DNA of 15,308 nucleotides from an uncultured Collinsella sp. (GTDB lineage: Bacteria; Actinomycetota; Coriobacteriia; Coriobacteriales; Coriobacteriaceae), in the NCBI GenBank assembly GCA_902495155.1, contig CABUWD010000040.1, positions 1 through 15,308 of the forward strand, given 5' to 3'. Below are positions 14,779 to 15,308 of the stretch, piece by piece. The notes beneath the pieces are model-generated. The model saw only the letters and a program-made list of their open reading frames with translations, did no database searches and was not told the origin of the DNA. Position 1 is the stretch's first letter, and the number at the start of each line of letters is the position of its first letter. A program made the translations under genes and the position numbers.

Positions 14779-15308
14779 CTTGTAGGTCCTTCGCCTTTCA
14801 TCCACACGGGAATCCCGCATACCACTTCGACTGCGCGGTCGGCCAGCGCCGCCACGCCCGCGTTCACGCGCGCGAGCGCGCGCCTCCATGCCTCGGTCCC
14901 CTCATCGTAGCGCATCCCATCGGCGAACACGTCGACGGTGACCACCACCGTATACGCAGCGGCCTGAGCGAGCCGTTCGATGCCTCCGAGCACCTCGCGC
15001 GCCGCAGCGTCGGGGTCACGTGGGGACAAGCCGCCTTCCGCGAAAAGCTCGTTTGCAACCAGGTTGCCCACGTCCTCCAAAAGAAGCGTGCAGCCGCGCG
15101 GAAGCCCGGACACTGCGGCGCCCACGTCACGCGTGCGCTCGAGGGTGGAAAACCCCTTGCCCTCGCGCAGCGCCCGATGGCGCGCGATGCGGCGGGCGCC
15201 CTCTTCCCCGAAGGGCTCCATCGTTGCCAGGTACACGCGAGGGCCATCGTGCCCGAGGCACAGGGACTCGGCGTAGGCGCTCTTGCCGCTCGCGGCGGCG
15301 CCGATGAC
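14775..15308 (-). CDS. cobU: Adenosylcobinamide kinase / adenosylcobinamide-phosphate guanylyltransferase (5' end beyond window)
   Basis: 177 codons are present; only the first few N-terminal residues are missing. CobU phosphorylates adenosylcobinamide and then transfers GMP to it, yielding adenosylcobinamide-GDP for CobS. The P-loop GAAASGKS is at residues 3-10 of the visible part. VYLATMEPF (25-33) and RIARHR (40-45) follow; the histidine H44 matches the conserved position that accepts GMP in characterised CobU. LLLEDVGNLVANELF (75-89) is typical. The usual TNEVG..GIVP motif is replaced by TVDVFADGMRYDE (124-136), followed by a normal end (VCGIPVWMKG). The stop overlaps the cobS GTG. It is the most upstream operon gene visible, and the promoter is outside the window. 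Confidence 0.9.
   Translation of the reverse strand, partial: VIGAAASGKSAYAESLCLGHDGPRVYLATMEPFGEEGARRIARHRALREGKGFSTLERTRDVGAAVSGLPRGCTLLLEDVGNLVANELFAEGGLSPRDPDAAAREVLGGIERLAQAAAYTVVVTVDVFADGMRYDEGTEAWRRALARVNAGVAALADRAVEVVCGIPVWMKGEGPTR

Noticed and set aside
13166..14785. 539-codon + strand frame opposite the cobU-like/cobC and cobS genes
   Set aside because: Arg/Ala/Pro-rich with no domain; the - strand holds well-conserved overlapping cobalamin genes.
7403..15308. Cobalamin riboswitch within the cob operon
   Set aside because: Genes overlap throughout, so no leader space exists inside the window; any riboswitch would lie upstream of cobU, past the right edge.
1..15308. CRISPR array, prophage, toxin-antitoxin or other defence genes
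   Set aside because: No regularly spaced direct repeats and no matching proteins were seen on either strand.

Overview
The window looks like chromosomal DNA of a high-GC, Gram-positive, anaerobic actinomycete of the class Coriobacteriia, possibly a gut Collinsella-type organism. This rests on the gene types (an Fe-S L-serine dehydratase, a one-pass L,D-transpeptidase, a MacAB-like exporter with no outer-membrane partner, cobalamin genes of anaerobic type) and on general codon style. It is an inference; no rRNA or other phylogenetic marker is present.

Left half (1-7192), all on the + strand. A strongly structured leader or dyad (1-107, plus a hairpin at 115-137) precedes sdaA, a single-chain L-serine dehydratase. 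A clear stem-loop terminator and a TATAAT -10 box separate it from a membrane-anchored L,D-transpeptidase. After a 9-bp perfect palindrome comes a three-gene overlapping operon: membrane-fusion adaptor, ABC ATPase and MacB/FtsX-type permease. Together these should form one inner-membrane exporter.

Junction (7193-7402). This 210-bp stretch lies between convergent transcription units. It holds a 68-bp imperfect dyad (two 23-nt arms, 20 of 23 matched). Flush against the dyad is a short reading frame that resembles a piece of an IS21-type transposase. Base composition rises here: sampled lines run about 55-65% G+C on the left and about 72-75% on the right.

Right half (7403-15308), all on the - strand and read right to left. 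It is a tightly packed cobalamin operon: cobU (5' end beyond the window), cobS, a CobU-like/CobC-like fusion, cbiB, cobD, cobQ/cbiP, cobO/btuR, cbiC/cobH and cbiJ/cobK. Every neighbouring pair overlaps by 1-8 nt or abuts, so translational coupling is likely. The set covers two late ring steps (CbiJ, CbiC), Co-adenosylation (CobO), side-chain amidation (CobQ), aminopropanol arm formation and attachment (CobD, CbiB), and nucleotide-loop assembly (CobU, CobS, CobC). The remaining ring genes, cobT and any cobalamin riboswitch are not in the window and may lie further right.

The main points for a second look are the two CobU-like proteins with complementary motif loss, the composition step with dyad and transposase scrap at the edge of the cob cluster, and the structured sdaA leader. 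I found no CRISPR array, tRNA, rRNA, phage or defence system, and nothing I can defend as a wholly new system.
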